Positions 34,332-44,213 of a DNA stretch of 64,000 nt are shown in pieces. The stretch covers positions 434,001 to 498,000 of the forward strand of contig JALQBC010000001.1 in the NCBI GenBank assembly GCA_023375675.1, given 5' to 3'. Source of the DNA: Cytospora piceicola. Its lineage: Eukaryota > Ascomycota > Sordariomycetes > Diaporthales > Cytosporaceae. A program made the translations under genes and the position numbers. Numbering within the stretch: the stretch's first letter is position 1; each line of letters starts with the position of its first letter. The notes under the pieces were generated by a model, which ran no database searches, had not been told where the DNA came from, and saw only the letters and a program-made list of their open reading frames with translations.

Positions 34332-36079
34332 ACGTGTCGACCGTGTTAGCTTTGGTCGATGTGGTGGGTGTTGTGGGACGGGCGGAGGAGGGGGTGGGCT
34401 CGGGAAAATTTTATTGCATGGGCTGCTCGGTTTTGGTTGGGTTCCTGCGTTCTATAGAGATACCAGAGATGAATTTGAAAAGTATGACGACTTATATACG
34501 AACGGATCAACTGTCCCCCTGCCGTGTCTGTCGTTTGTCACTCCCAGTATGGCCCCGCGGAGGGCTCACCTTGGCGATATCAATTGGTGTGTGGAGTACG
34601 TGCGCATATGAAGTGAGGCATCCATGGTGCTATGCTCTCACTCACCTAACCTTCTATATATATACACATATATATATATCATAGGACCATCGATTGTATC
34701 CAGAAAATTTCCTAACCGCAGAAGTCAAGGAGCGAGCAGTCCTGCTTATGGGTCGATCTTAGGGATCAGGCTTACTTCCTAGGCTCCCGGTTACGTCCTT
34801 ACGGCGCGCGAAATGGTCTATGTCTGATAGGCAGCGAGCAACAGGAAGCGAAAACCGCCGCTCTCATGGCCACAGGTAAGTTACCTTCGGCAGTCTCTTC
34901 TCCCCTAAGCGATCCAAGTGCCACTTGTAAACCTGACAATAGCAGGCATAATGGTCGTTACGGGTCCTAAAACCCACCACATACAAGCCCACACGTACTC
35001 ACCGGCTAAACGTTGGCACGGCTGTTGTAGGAAACAAGCATATATAAACTCTGATTCGGATTGTACGAACTGTCTGGCTAATATAGACAGGTGCTGTTAA
35101 TCAAGTCCATCTAGTACTCGTCCTCTCCGAGATTTCGATCGGTTTGGAACGTCCCCTTCCTCGAGTCCATACCCCTGCCGCTGTGGGCATTATACTAGAA
35201 ACCACCTTGCTCGCCGTGATTTTCATTGGGTATTCCTAGCCCCCTTTACAATCTCAAGTCGTCAATTAAAAATTCGATAAAAGGAACACATCCAGAGATG
35301 TCAAATGTCCAGCCGGTCATATCCGTAGAGAATTTTACCCCGTCACCAGCATCATGACGCCGGCTACTTTTCGATGGCCCGTATTCTTCTCGGGTCTTAG
35401 AGTCGACAAAGTACCGTGAAAACCAGATCAGGTCTCGTTGGCGGTGGCATTGCGATCGGTAAAGCCCCTGACATGAAACCGAGTATCAAGGTGAATAAAT
35501 GCCACTATGGCTAAGCGACGTGGTCCAGCCCTCCACTTCCCTGTAAGGGGCCAAGGCAGAATGTCTCTCGCATTCGCGAAGGATTCGAGGAACTTTGGTA
35601 CAGAAGGTGCATGCAAAAGACAATCCTGCCAGTTCAAAGACCCGTACTCCTAACCGCCAAGATACACCTGGCAGTCATCTTCGTGAGCCATCTGTCCGTT
35701 GACGGCATGCCAGAGTCACCAATGCAGGCGATGCAGATACCGCATAGACACATGGCAGCTGTTGCTTGGCCAGAACGACCCATCGCCGAAAGAAAATGGC
35801 CCACAGAGGAGGGCGGGAATAATCGAGTCGCATGAGAGATGTCGACAATTCGGGAACCGGAAAGCAAGAAAAACAATACAGGACGTGCCAGTGGGGTATT
35901 AGTTCTGTAGACCGGAATAGGAAATGAGAAGGCCGTAAAGGAAAGAAATGGGCCTGGTGTTGAGATACATGATCAGTAAAACATGTATGGGCCCATGTCG
36001 AGTAGGTGAGAATTAGAGACCACCTGGGTTCGTGATCGGCGGCCTCCGCGGTAAGTCTTCAGTCGGTAAGAACATAGAC
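34332..36079. other. Intergenic region, 1.7 kb
   Basis: It lies between two converging genes. It includes an AT dinucleotide patch near 34,655-34,680. The remaining ORFs are short and lack coding character. I see no RNA gene. Confidence 0.45.
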
Positions 36080-38044
36080 TCAGAAGAACGTGGGCTTGGT
36101 AAGGACACGATACTCGACATAGTCTTCGCCGTCGATGGATATGATAGTGCCCTGAGAGACAAGCTTGCCCTCAAAGGGACCGGTCTGCTTGCGCTCGTAC
36201 TTGATACCCATGTGGATCTTGGCATCCTCGTTTCCGGTACGCAAACGATGAGCCTCCTGCGAGGCCCAGACACGGTTCAGGCGCGAGACGCTCTCTTGGA
36301 ACGAGGACTGCCCGTTGTGTCCATTGAGAACGTGAGGCTGGGTTGTGACATAGCCAGTCTCGCGATGATCATTCTTGGTCTGCACTGCCTCCACATGGGC
36401 AATGGCATTACGGGCAAGGTTGTTGGTACGCTCGACACGAGCCCCGACACCGTTGGACCTATTGGCGGCTCGGAACTCGGGGGGTTGGGTAGATGAACGA
36501 GCAGGGCTGGGAGCAATAGCAGGGCCCAGGCGACGAGCATGACCATGACGGGTGTCGTGGGTGGGGGTCTCGAGCTTGGCTACAGCCTCGGTGTTCGGGC
36601 TGTCGTTGCTCTTTCCGTTGAAGCTGTTGACAAGTCCAGGCTCTCTGGGCTCAGGCTTGGTCCAGCCCAGCTCAATGCGACGTCGTGCCTGCTCAACGGC
36701 CTTCTCCTCATTCTCACGCCTCTGCTCAGGTGTTTCACCGTGGTCGATCTGGTATTGACGAACTCGGCAGTACTCCTTGATCTCGGTTCTGGTGAGACCC
36801 TTTAAAAACTCCTCAAGCTCAAACTCATCGTACTGGATCCACAAGGCCCCAGCACCCTGAGGAAAGTTGCCCAGCATGGCCCGACCATCGCGGGCTTCGC
36901 GGCCGATCTTGACACGGAACATGTCATTATTGCCCAAGATTCCAAAGACGGCATGCTTGTCCTTGAGTTCAGGCTCAGAAGATTTCTTCCAGTAGCCGAG
37001 GAGAATCTTGGTAGGTCGAGTACCACGGAGCTCGTCTAACTGGGGGCCTGGAGTGCCTGGGGCAATCGATCCCGCACCAGCGACATTAGAGCCAGCGGTG
37101 CGACGACGTTTCTCGGGACGGTTCAGTATGTGGTCAGGAATGTCAACACCATAGGCAATCAGAGGCAACTGAGTACCCTCGGCCTGCGAACCACGATCTC
37201 GACAACGCTTGATGGCTTGCTGGACGGCAGCGGTGTCATTGGCTGTGGTCTCCTCCTCGGCCTCGTTTTCCAACATGACCGAACGGATCTTTACATATTC
37301 TTTGACCTGGATCTGATCCAGGTTGACGAGGTGGCTATCAAAAACGATCTTGTCAAAGGTGACCCAGCTGCCACCAGGCCCAGCGGTCAGAGGATAAACA
37401 TCAGTGACAATCTTGCCTTCACGGTTGCAAGGTTGAATACGAGTGCGGAGGCGGTCGCGGGAGTCGATGAAGCCCTTGACCAGATGCTTGTCTTCGATGG
37501 GTGCCATGGACTCCCGCCAGTAACCAAGGTCTACACCTTTGCTGTTACCTGAGCCGTTCCTGTCACGGGGAACCTTGGACCTTGTGGCCATGGCGAAACC
37601 AGGTGCGGGAGAGGCCTCATCATCCGATTCGTCGACCATCGAGCTTTTGTTCATCTTGTCCTCAGTGAAGTCGTTGAGAACTGCAGCTCGCTTCCGTTTG
37701 GGGCGCTGATCCTGCTCGACTGCATCGAGACTCATGGCAGTGGAACTCTCCTGCTCAGCAGTAGCAGCAGGAGGACCCATAGCCTGTTGCCCCTTGGCGT
37801 TGACAGAGCCAACAACAATTTCGTCCTCGGGACCCTCGTTCATAATCACATCTCCGCTAGAAAGATCGCTCAAGGACTCCGGTGGGGGACTCAGGTTGTC
37901 GTCATTCATGTCATCGTCATCAAATTCGGCGTTTTTGGCTTGCTCATTGATATGCTCTTGAATGCCCTCTTTGACGGTCTCATGAGCATCCTCATTTGTG
38001 TTCTCCGTTGTGGCCTCCTGGACCGTCTCCAGAGGGGTGTCCAT
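36080..38044 (-). CDS. Nuclear-looking protein with two GYW modules, function unknown
   Basis: The frame is open from 38167 (a TTG codon). The first ATG, 38044-38042, gives 654 residues. The N-terminus is acidic and low complexity, followed by a basic RPKRKRAAVL block that would serve as a nuclear localisation signal. Two related modules follow: one starts LGYWRESMAPIEDKHLVKGF and continues into RLRTRIQP, the other starts LGYWKKSSEPELKDKHAVFG and continues into MFRVKI. Each leads to a hydrophobic/acidic block containing W(V/I)xxDxxxFD or WIQYDEFELEEF and then an IKEY motif. A Gln/Arg-rich helix and a Ser/Pro-rich linker follow, and a final part ends YRVLTKPTFF. I do not recognise a named domain. 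An additional upstream exon is possible. Confidence 0.8.
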   Translation of the reverse strand: MDTPLETVQEATTENTNEDAHETVKEGIQEHINEQAKNAEFDDDDMNDDNLSPPPESLSDLSSGDVIMNEGPEDEIVVGSVNAKGQQAMGPPAATAEQESSTAMSLDAVEQDQRPKRKRAAVLNDFTEDKMNKSSMVDESDDEASPAPGFAMATRSKVPRDRNGSGNSKGVDLGYWRESMAPIEDKHLVKGFIDSRDRLRTRIQPCNREGKIVTDVYPLTAGPGGSWVTFDKIVFDSHLVNLDQIQVKEYVKIRSVMLENEAEEETTANDTAAVQQAIKRCRDRGSQAEGTQLPLIAYGVDIPDHILNRPEKRRRTAGSNVAGAGSIAPGTPGPQLDELRGTRPTKILLGYWKKSSEPELKDKHAVFGILGNNDMFRVKIGREARDGRAMLGNFPQGAGALWIQYDEFELEEFLKGLTRTEIKEYCRVRQYQIDHGETPEQRRENEEKAVEQARRRIELGWTKPEPREPGLVNSFNGKSNDSPNTEAVAKLETPTHDTRHGHARRLGPAIAPSPARSSTQPPEFRAANRSNGVGARVERTNNLARNAIAHVEAVQTKNDHRETGYVTTQPHVLNGHNGQSSFQESVSRLNRVWASQEAHRLRTGNEDAKIHMGIKYERKQTGPFEGKLVSQGTIISIDGEDYVEYRVLTKPTFF

Positions 38045-39171
38045 GACTGGCTCCTCGAAGTCTGTCTGATTCTTCTCGACATACAAGGAGGGTGTGGGCC
38101 TGTCATCATTGGTCAGCTTGCAACTGAGCCTGGCGCTTGTGATCTTCGTGTTGTGATAATAGGTCAAATCTGCATCTATCCAGGCAAGCTAGATAGCTAT
38201 GGTGGATTACTTAAAATAGTATAATCTGACGATGAAGAGAAAGCAATGAAGAGAAAGCAGTTGATCGGCCGCTTGACCTTGTTCTGAACAAGTACAAGTA
38301 GAAACGGTTGCAACTGGGTGGTGGGATGCGGAGGACCTCCAAGAATGGATCATGCTCGCATCGCAACCTGACAACGGCCCGGGGATACTTACTCAAAGAC
38401 AGAAAAGGCCCATCTGCCGCAATAGCGGGCCGGTCTGTAGGCGTCGGCGTTGTCAAAGTTGAGAGCGGCTGTTATTGGGACATGAGTTGAGCTTGGAAGG
38501 TTGAAATGATGGCCGTGATCGTAATACGGGGCTTGAAGTGAAGTGGTACCCTATCCACCTGTGGGCAGATCTGAAAGCTGGGGTCATGTCTGGAAGTCCA
38601 AGTGTAATGGAGAGATGGAAGATAAGGCCGGTAAGAATGGTAAGGCTTGGAAGGCCACACTGGCAGTGATGTAAATATTTGGGACGGAAGGAATGATTGT
38701 ATTGTTGTGCCTTGCTCGGTGATGGTCGAGTCTACAGAATTGTTGCCCTGTAGATCAACCCAGCCCAACCCATGGAGATCCGTATCTACATGTCATACAC
38801 GTATCTGAGGTGCAAGGCAACCCTTCACCCACTTGGGACGGTTGCTTCGTAGAGATGAGAGATGAATTGGCCCTTCACCAGTAGACTGAATTGTGGTTGG
38901 CTAAGAGGACTTCTGAACCAGTTGACTGAACTCATTTCGTCAAAGATATGGATGGTTTTCATTCAGCAATGACAACTGATGTCATCACTAGGGAGGTATC
39001 TTGCTATGGGCAAAGAGCCACAAGTAACGAAAAGGAACTAAAAAGCCGAACATGGGCAATTGTGCAAGATATGCAAGACTTCTGAATGCAGTGGATGATA
39101 TCCGATTGTGGGTGTATTGAGGTAATGACGGAGGCATGGAAATATAATTAGAAGCGTAGTTGTATTTATTT
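38045..39171. other. Intergenic region
   Basis: About 1.1 kb upstream of the GYW protein and downstream of the small ORF on the same strand. It may contain an untranslated or coding second exon of the small ORF (see 39,174-39,395), but I could not place one. Confidence 0.4.
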
Positions 39172-39173
39172 AC

Positions 39174-39395
39174 TTACTGGTTGGGGGAGGCGGCAGCGAT
39201 AGCGACAGCCGGCTCTGGCCGAAGCACCTCAGGAACAGGGGTTGCCGGCTTGGACGCGACGGCGGAAGTGTCTGGGGTGGGGGTCTTCTCTAGACCGGCC
39301 TCCGGCGAATGAGACTGTTGAGTTGCCGACTGGGTGTCGACCGGAGGCGGGCTCTGGCTCTTTGGCACCTCAGAGGTGGAGTTGTCGGACTCCAT
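39174..39395 (-). CDS. Small Ser/Pro/Ala-rich protein, 73 residues or first exon of a longer gene
   Basis: ATG at 39395-39393 opens a 73-codon frame (MESDNSTSEVPKSQSPPPVD to EPAVAIAAASPNQ). It is hydrophilic and low complexity, with no signal peptide, membrane segment or cysteine. A long leader rich in GA/CT simple sequence precedes it, as in expressed fungal genes. The bases around the stop read CCA|GTAAGTAAAT, a perfect splice donor overlapping the TAA, so the reading may instead splice on into a downstream exon. No family is recognised. Confidence 0.45.
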   Translation of the reverse strand: MESDNSTSEVPKSQSPPPVDTQSATQQSHSPEAGLEKTPTPDTSAVASKPATPVPEVLRPEPAVAIAAASPNQ

Positions 39396-41268
39396 ACTTG
39401 ATCAATTGTATGATGAAACTTGGTCTGGGCGTAATTGCGCAGTCTTGTGTTGTTGTTGTTACTGTTGTTATGTTGTTGTGCTCTTGTGTTGTATTGTTGT
39501 GGTTGAGTTGAAGCTGGCGCGAAGTGCGAAAAGTAGTGAGTTGTCTGGCAACAGAGAGAGAAGAGAGACAGAGAGCGAGAGAAGGTAAATAATTGAGAAT
39601 GGTTACGGTTGAGCAATTGAGAGATAGGTAATTGCAGAATTGAAGAAGGAAGTTGACTGGGGAAGTTTGAATTAGTTACCTTGGTTAGAGGTCAACGTTG
39701 ATGGTCAAGAGAGAGAGAGCGCGAACAGCGAGGGAGAAAAGGAGAGGGGAAGAAAGACAGAGAGAAAAGAAGAGAGTTAGTTGAGAAGTCAGAAAGTATG
39801 GAACGGATGTATCTATAGATAGATAGCCTGGGGTTGAAGATGGTTGGCGCAAAACCAAATGGGACAGTTGGGAAACAGTTGAGTTACAGTTTGAGGGGGG
39901 GGGGGACCTTTTCACTGATGAACCATGGAACTTTGAGAAGCAAAACAGTGTTAATCAGCCGTTTTCATGGATGCGCGTTAGCTTCTCACCACCTGAAGGG
40001 CCTGGAGTAGCAGGGGGGTGGGGTTCGGCCTTCGTTCACCAGTGTCAGTCAGTTAGTAAACTTGGAAGTCAGTCACCCTTTCAAACCCTTGAGACACTGC
40101 AACATACTGAACAAATCTCATGAATTTCTCAATTTAATATAGTTGGGGAAGATGTCCATGTTTACTTTAGTTGTTAATTTCAGTTACTTACTATGTACTT
40201 GAGTATGTAAATACCAAACCTTACATGCTACAACTTGACACCTGCTGGTCCAACCTCAGAGTTCCAGAGTTCCAAAGTTCCTTTTCACTTCACCGGGGGC
40301 TTACGACTCAAGCTAATCATTTATGGTCTTGACGGCTTGTCACATGCCTGGAGTCCCATGATATACGCTTTTCGTCTGTGATTCCCAATCAAGTAGGCTA
40401 ACGGATGGTCTAATTCCAAACATTGAGATTGTGTTCACTTCTTGGGTACTCAGAAGTGGACCGCTGCTACACTGCCAAATAGCCTGTCAGCTTAAGAGAG
40501 CTCAGCAAGCGCCTTGCAGCAGGTAGAAAGCCAGAGGGTTCGATAAACCCTCTCGGTTATGCCGGTTTCAATCACAGGGGGGTTAGCCCCCAATCCTTTC
40601 TTGCAAGCTGAACGGATTGCCGTATCCTCGTTCCAACACGTTGGGTTTCATCCAACGAGTTCGGCTTCGAGCTGGGACATGTCCCCCACGCCCTTCTTTT
40701 GATACCATTCAGGCCTTCCTGGATATTGACCAATCTCCTCCCCCCTCTAAGTTGCACGAGACCAATATTGTAGGCTTTTCCGTTACACGACAAGTTTCTC
40801 TCAGCTTGGTCATTCCACTTGGTGCTTGAGTCGCATCAGCCGAGCAATGTGGGACGAACATGCTCGGGTGAGACAACGAGGCAACACTCGTTTACCTGAA
40901 TGGGCGCCATGTTGTCCATACTCAGATTGCTAGCATCAGCTTGGTGCTCGAATAGAGATGGGCAACCTTGCAAAGGCTATCCATGTCTCGAACCTTGTGG
41001 CCTTAGCCGAGTGCTTACGCTGTGAGTTACTCACCGGCAGAGGCCTTATCAAACAGTAGCTCCGTAGCCCGGTCCAGAATCCACGGGGAGAAAAGGAGGT
41101 GCCTGGTTATGGGTATGTCCATTACACAGTAGCCCTTTCCTCTGAGCATGTCCTGCGGAGACCTCGATGCCACCCAGATCGCTCAATGGGAAGGCATCTC
41201 ATGACGCCAGCGTCGTAGAAGTGGCGGCAAGCCAAACTGTCGGCGCAAATTACCATGCGTCCGGCTTT
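39396..41268. other. Intergenic region, 1.9 kb
   Basis: It starts with the leader of the small ORF, containing CAACAACAA- and GA-rich runs and a run of G near 39,895-39,905. The rest shows no ORF with coding character. Confidence 0.45.
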
Positions 41269-42750
41269 TCAACCACCTCTTCCGCCTCTCCCTCTCCCTC
41301 CTTGGCCGCCTCTGGAAGCACCTCGGCCTCCTCGGCCTCCCCGGCCTCCTCTACCTCCCCTTCCGCCCCTTCCGCCTCCCCGCTTTCCTCCCCTCGGCGC
41401 ATTCATAGAGTCAAACCGCTGGTACAGCAGCTCCTCGCCAAAAGCGCCCTCAGCAAACCGCGTGTAATTGATCACCCCGTGGTCGTTCACCGCAACCAAC
41501 ACGTTGCGGTGTCCATGCTGGAGCCTGCGGTGCACGGCGTGCGGGCCCTCCCTCCCGGGCGGGGTTGGTGGTGGCGGCTCGTACGACATCGAGTCCAGGA
41601 GCGCCGTGATCTCCTCGCAGGTCGGCACGGACGTGTCGTGCGCGTCGACGATGGCGAGGTAGTAGTCCGGGGCGGGCGGTTTCGTCTTGGACCAGTTGGT
41701 CGTGCTGGGTTTCCAGACGTGGTACTGCAGGCGGAAAGGGCTGCCTTGGAGCTCGGATTGGGGAGTAGGCGGGTGCGCTGTGGGTTTGTGCCGGGGGACT
41801 ATCGACAGTTGCTTGTAAATGGATTCATATGACCTGTAGAGGCCTGGACGGACGAAAGGACCGTATGCAGGCCGAAGTGGTTCCTTCTCGGGAAAGAGCA
41901 TATTGAAAAGGCGCTGCCATAGAGGCTGTTGAGATTCGGCGACAGTGATTTCATGTGTGGGGCCGAGTGCAGACGGCGGCAGTCTAAGGATGCTGAAACC
42001 GGCACGGCTGAGGTTCGAATAGACCTGCAGGTTTCGCAGTGATACCTTGCCTCGCTCGCTCTCGTTGCCGACAAGTAGTGAGTAGGCAGCTTGTAGACTG
42101 AGTGGAACCCCAAGCGCGTACTCGTCCTCCTCTTCTTCCTCGGCTTCTGATAGTGTCTTGGTGCCCGTACCCTCTGTCCCGATCGGGAATATCTCGCTCA
42201 TAGAGGCCATAGGCCACCACAGGTCCAGACTTCCTCTCTCAATCAAGAATAGCGCCTCCTCCGGCAACAGCCACACCTGGTCCCAGCCAGGCTGATTGGT
42301 ACCCTGCCCACGGATCTTCCGACCCGCCTTGCTGTACTCCATACCGACACAGACGACCCGCTCGCTGGCGTGCAACTCCCTCCTCTCGGCCGTGACCTTC
42401 GCAGTCTTGACCTCGTTGCCCTCAAACACCTCATCGTCGACCCACCGGTCGGGGAAGTACCAGCCTCGCGCCCACTCCTTGTTCTTGTGCACCCGCGTGT
42501 ACCCCAGGACCTCCTCCATGGCGACACGGCTCTGCTCGAGGGCGCTGGCCTGGGACTTGGTGCCGTACTCCTCGAAGTCCTTCTCCCCCTTGCGGATGGC
42601 CGACGCCGAGACGTTCTTGCGCTGCAGGGCTGCGAAGTGCCGGAAGTCTTGGGCCTCGTCCTCGAGGGCCTCCTCGGCGGTGGCCTGCGCATCCTCGGGA
42701 GACTGCGCCGGGGGCTGCTTTGGGATCTCGTCGTCGTCGTCGAATGCCAT
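41269..42750 (-). CDS. SEN54: tRNA-splicing endonuclease subunit Sen54 with an RGG tail
   Basis: Sen54 is a structural subunit of the heterotetrameric endonuclease that cuts introns out of pre-tRNA. The single-exon frame of 493 residues starts at ATG 42750. The N-terminal Sen54 domain is recognisable: DFRHFAALQRKN, SAIRKGEKDFEEYGTKSQ and VLGYTRVHKNKEWARGWYFP, then DQVWLLPEEALFLIERGSLD. The C-terminal endonuclease-like fold follows, with FRLQYHVWKPSTTNWSKTKP, then PDYYLAIVDAH and later VLVAVNDHGVINYTRFAEG. After this core comes an unusual tail of about 40 residues built of RGG/GGR repeats, an RNA-binding composition. An intron-containing tRNA gene lies about 4.4 kb away. Confidence 0.92.
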   Translation of the reverse strand: MAFDDDDEIPKQPPAQSPEDAQATAEEALEDEAQDFRHFAALQRKNVSASAIRKGEKDFEEYGTKSQASALEQSRVAMEEVLGYTRVHKNKEWARGWYFPDRWVDDEVFEGNEVKTAKVTAERRELHASERVVCVGMEYSKAGRKIRGQGTNQPGWDQVWLLPEEALFLIERGSLDLWWPMASMSEIFPIGTEGTGTKTLSEAEEEEEDEYALGVPLSLQAAYSLLVGNESERGKVSLRNLQVYSNLSRAGFSILRLPPSALGPTHEITVAESQQPLWQRLFNMLFPEKEPLRPAYGPFVRPGLYRSYESIYKQLSIVPRHKPTAHPPTPQSELQGSPFRLQYHVWKPSTTNWSKTKPPAPDYYLAIVDAHDTSVPTCEEITALLDSMSYEPPPPTPPGREGPHAVHRRLQHGHRNVLVAVNDHGVINYTRFAEGAFGEELLYQRFDSMNAPRGGKRGGGRGGRGGRGGRGGRGGRGASRGGQGGRGRGGRGG

Positions 42751-43730
42751 AGTTGCGGTGGTTGCTGGGTGGGCAAAAGCATGGAAGGGCCGAACGAAGG
42801 TGACGGCTTCCGCTTGATGTGGGATGGAAATTTCGGGGGTTAGGCTGCACTAAGAGCTTGCATTAGGTGGAACAGCTGGTGGGGGGCTTCTCACAGCCTG
42901 TCAGCTGTAAGCATTTTCCCAATGTCACGACTCTTCAAGATAGACGAGCTTATGTGTGTGTGATCACTTATGTGCGGTCGCTCTTGGTCTACTATGCTCA
43001 ATTTTCACACAAGCTTCTGAGGGTAAACACTGTCTGCTCCTTGAAAGTATAACCATCATGGCAGTCCTCCCAAACCCGGACCCGTCTCCGAGGGTCTGCA
43101 CATAGTTCTCCCGTCCTGATCCTCACATCACTCCCAGCGTGTCACACAATCCAAACTACCTAAATCTCAGCCTGTGATTTGGATTGTCTGCCGGACAGGA
43201 TCTCCCTCTTCAAGTTAGAATTTGGATTATATCAGAAGCCTAACGCACTATATGAATATATGTTCTTACTCAGTTCAGTACACAACAACTTTCCGACCAG
43301 AACTAGTTACCTAGTTACTTTGCAGATGAATTAACAGGGTTAGGGTCTATGTCGGGATTCGCTGGTCATCCCACATTCCCCATCCCCCCCCCCCACCAGA
43401 ACCCCCTACAGTATTTTGAACATATACTTAGAGAATTGTCAATAAAAAGGGCAGATGACTGGGCTATTTCAATGATTCACATAGATTGCATGCAAGGGCA
43501 GTTATGGTGGCTTGAATCGTTATAAGTTCTATGGCTGGGTATGGGATGACAGAATTCCTCGATCCCGAAATACTATAGTCCCCGGTTCTTGTTATCTACC
43601 TAAGTACCTAGGTAGGTACTAAGAAGCAGCCATGCTCCACCATACAGAAGAAATTACCTAGGTACCGATAATAAGTCCTCTCCATCCATGTTTGCACCAG
43701 ATTTTTTGGATCCATCACCCAAGGATCTAT
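42751..43730. other. Intergenic region
   Basis: About 1 kb containing a C-run near 43,386-43,395 and two TACCTAGGTA palindromes at 43,605-43,614 and 43,655-43,664. No gene seen. Confidence 0.5.
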
Positions 43731-44213
43731 CTAGCATTGACCTTCGTTGGGGTCGGAGCTATTGTTCTAGGTTAGCAAATCCGTGAGTCGACTGTCTGTG
43801 ATAAGTATCAAAGCTTACATATATCTCCAGTCGGTGTAGCTGCTGTCGCCACCCTGTCCACACCCATTGATCTCCTTCTGGAGCCCATCGTAGCAGTCAT
43901 CATGGTCGAGGAATCGGTCCCCGGTGCTGATCTTGGAAACCTGGAAATTGGCCTTCAAGTTGCTGTCGAGATTGTAGCAGGCGGCCGCAACGGGCGCATC
44001 GTTTACGTAGTTGCGCTGTCCCAGGATTGCCTGGCAAGCCGTGTCCGCGTACTTCAGGGCAAGGTCCTTGCCGCCGCCCCAGGACGCGCCGCTGGTGTAG
44101 CAGCCGCGCTTCTCAATGTTACGAGCCTCCTCCCGTTGGACGGTGGGAGCAGAGGGGAGCGCCATGGTGGCGGTGAATACGAGGGCGAGGTTGATGACAG
44201 TGGTGAACTGCAT
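43731..44213 (-). CDS. Small secreted cysteine-containing protein, effector-like
   Basis: Exon 1 is 44213-43819 and exon 2 is 43758-43731 (- strand), joined across a 60-nt intron (GTAAGC donor), giving 140 residues. Residues 1-20 are a signal peptide (MQFTTVINLALVFTATMALP). A Lys-Arg in NIEKR|GCYTSG is a Kex2-type cleavage site before the mature part. The mature protein begins with GCYTSGASWGGGKDLA and has six Cys with the last at the very end (SDPNEGQC). The layout (CYTSG, spaced Cys, GGDSSYTDWRY, then DPNxGxC) matches a widespread type of fungal small secreted protein. Without the second exon the final Cys would be missing. A host-interaction role is inference. Confidence 0.8.
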
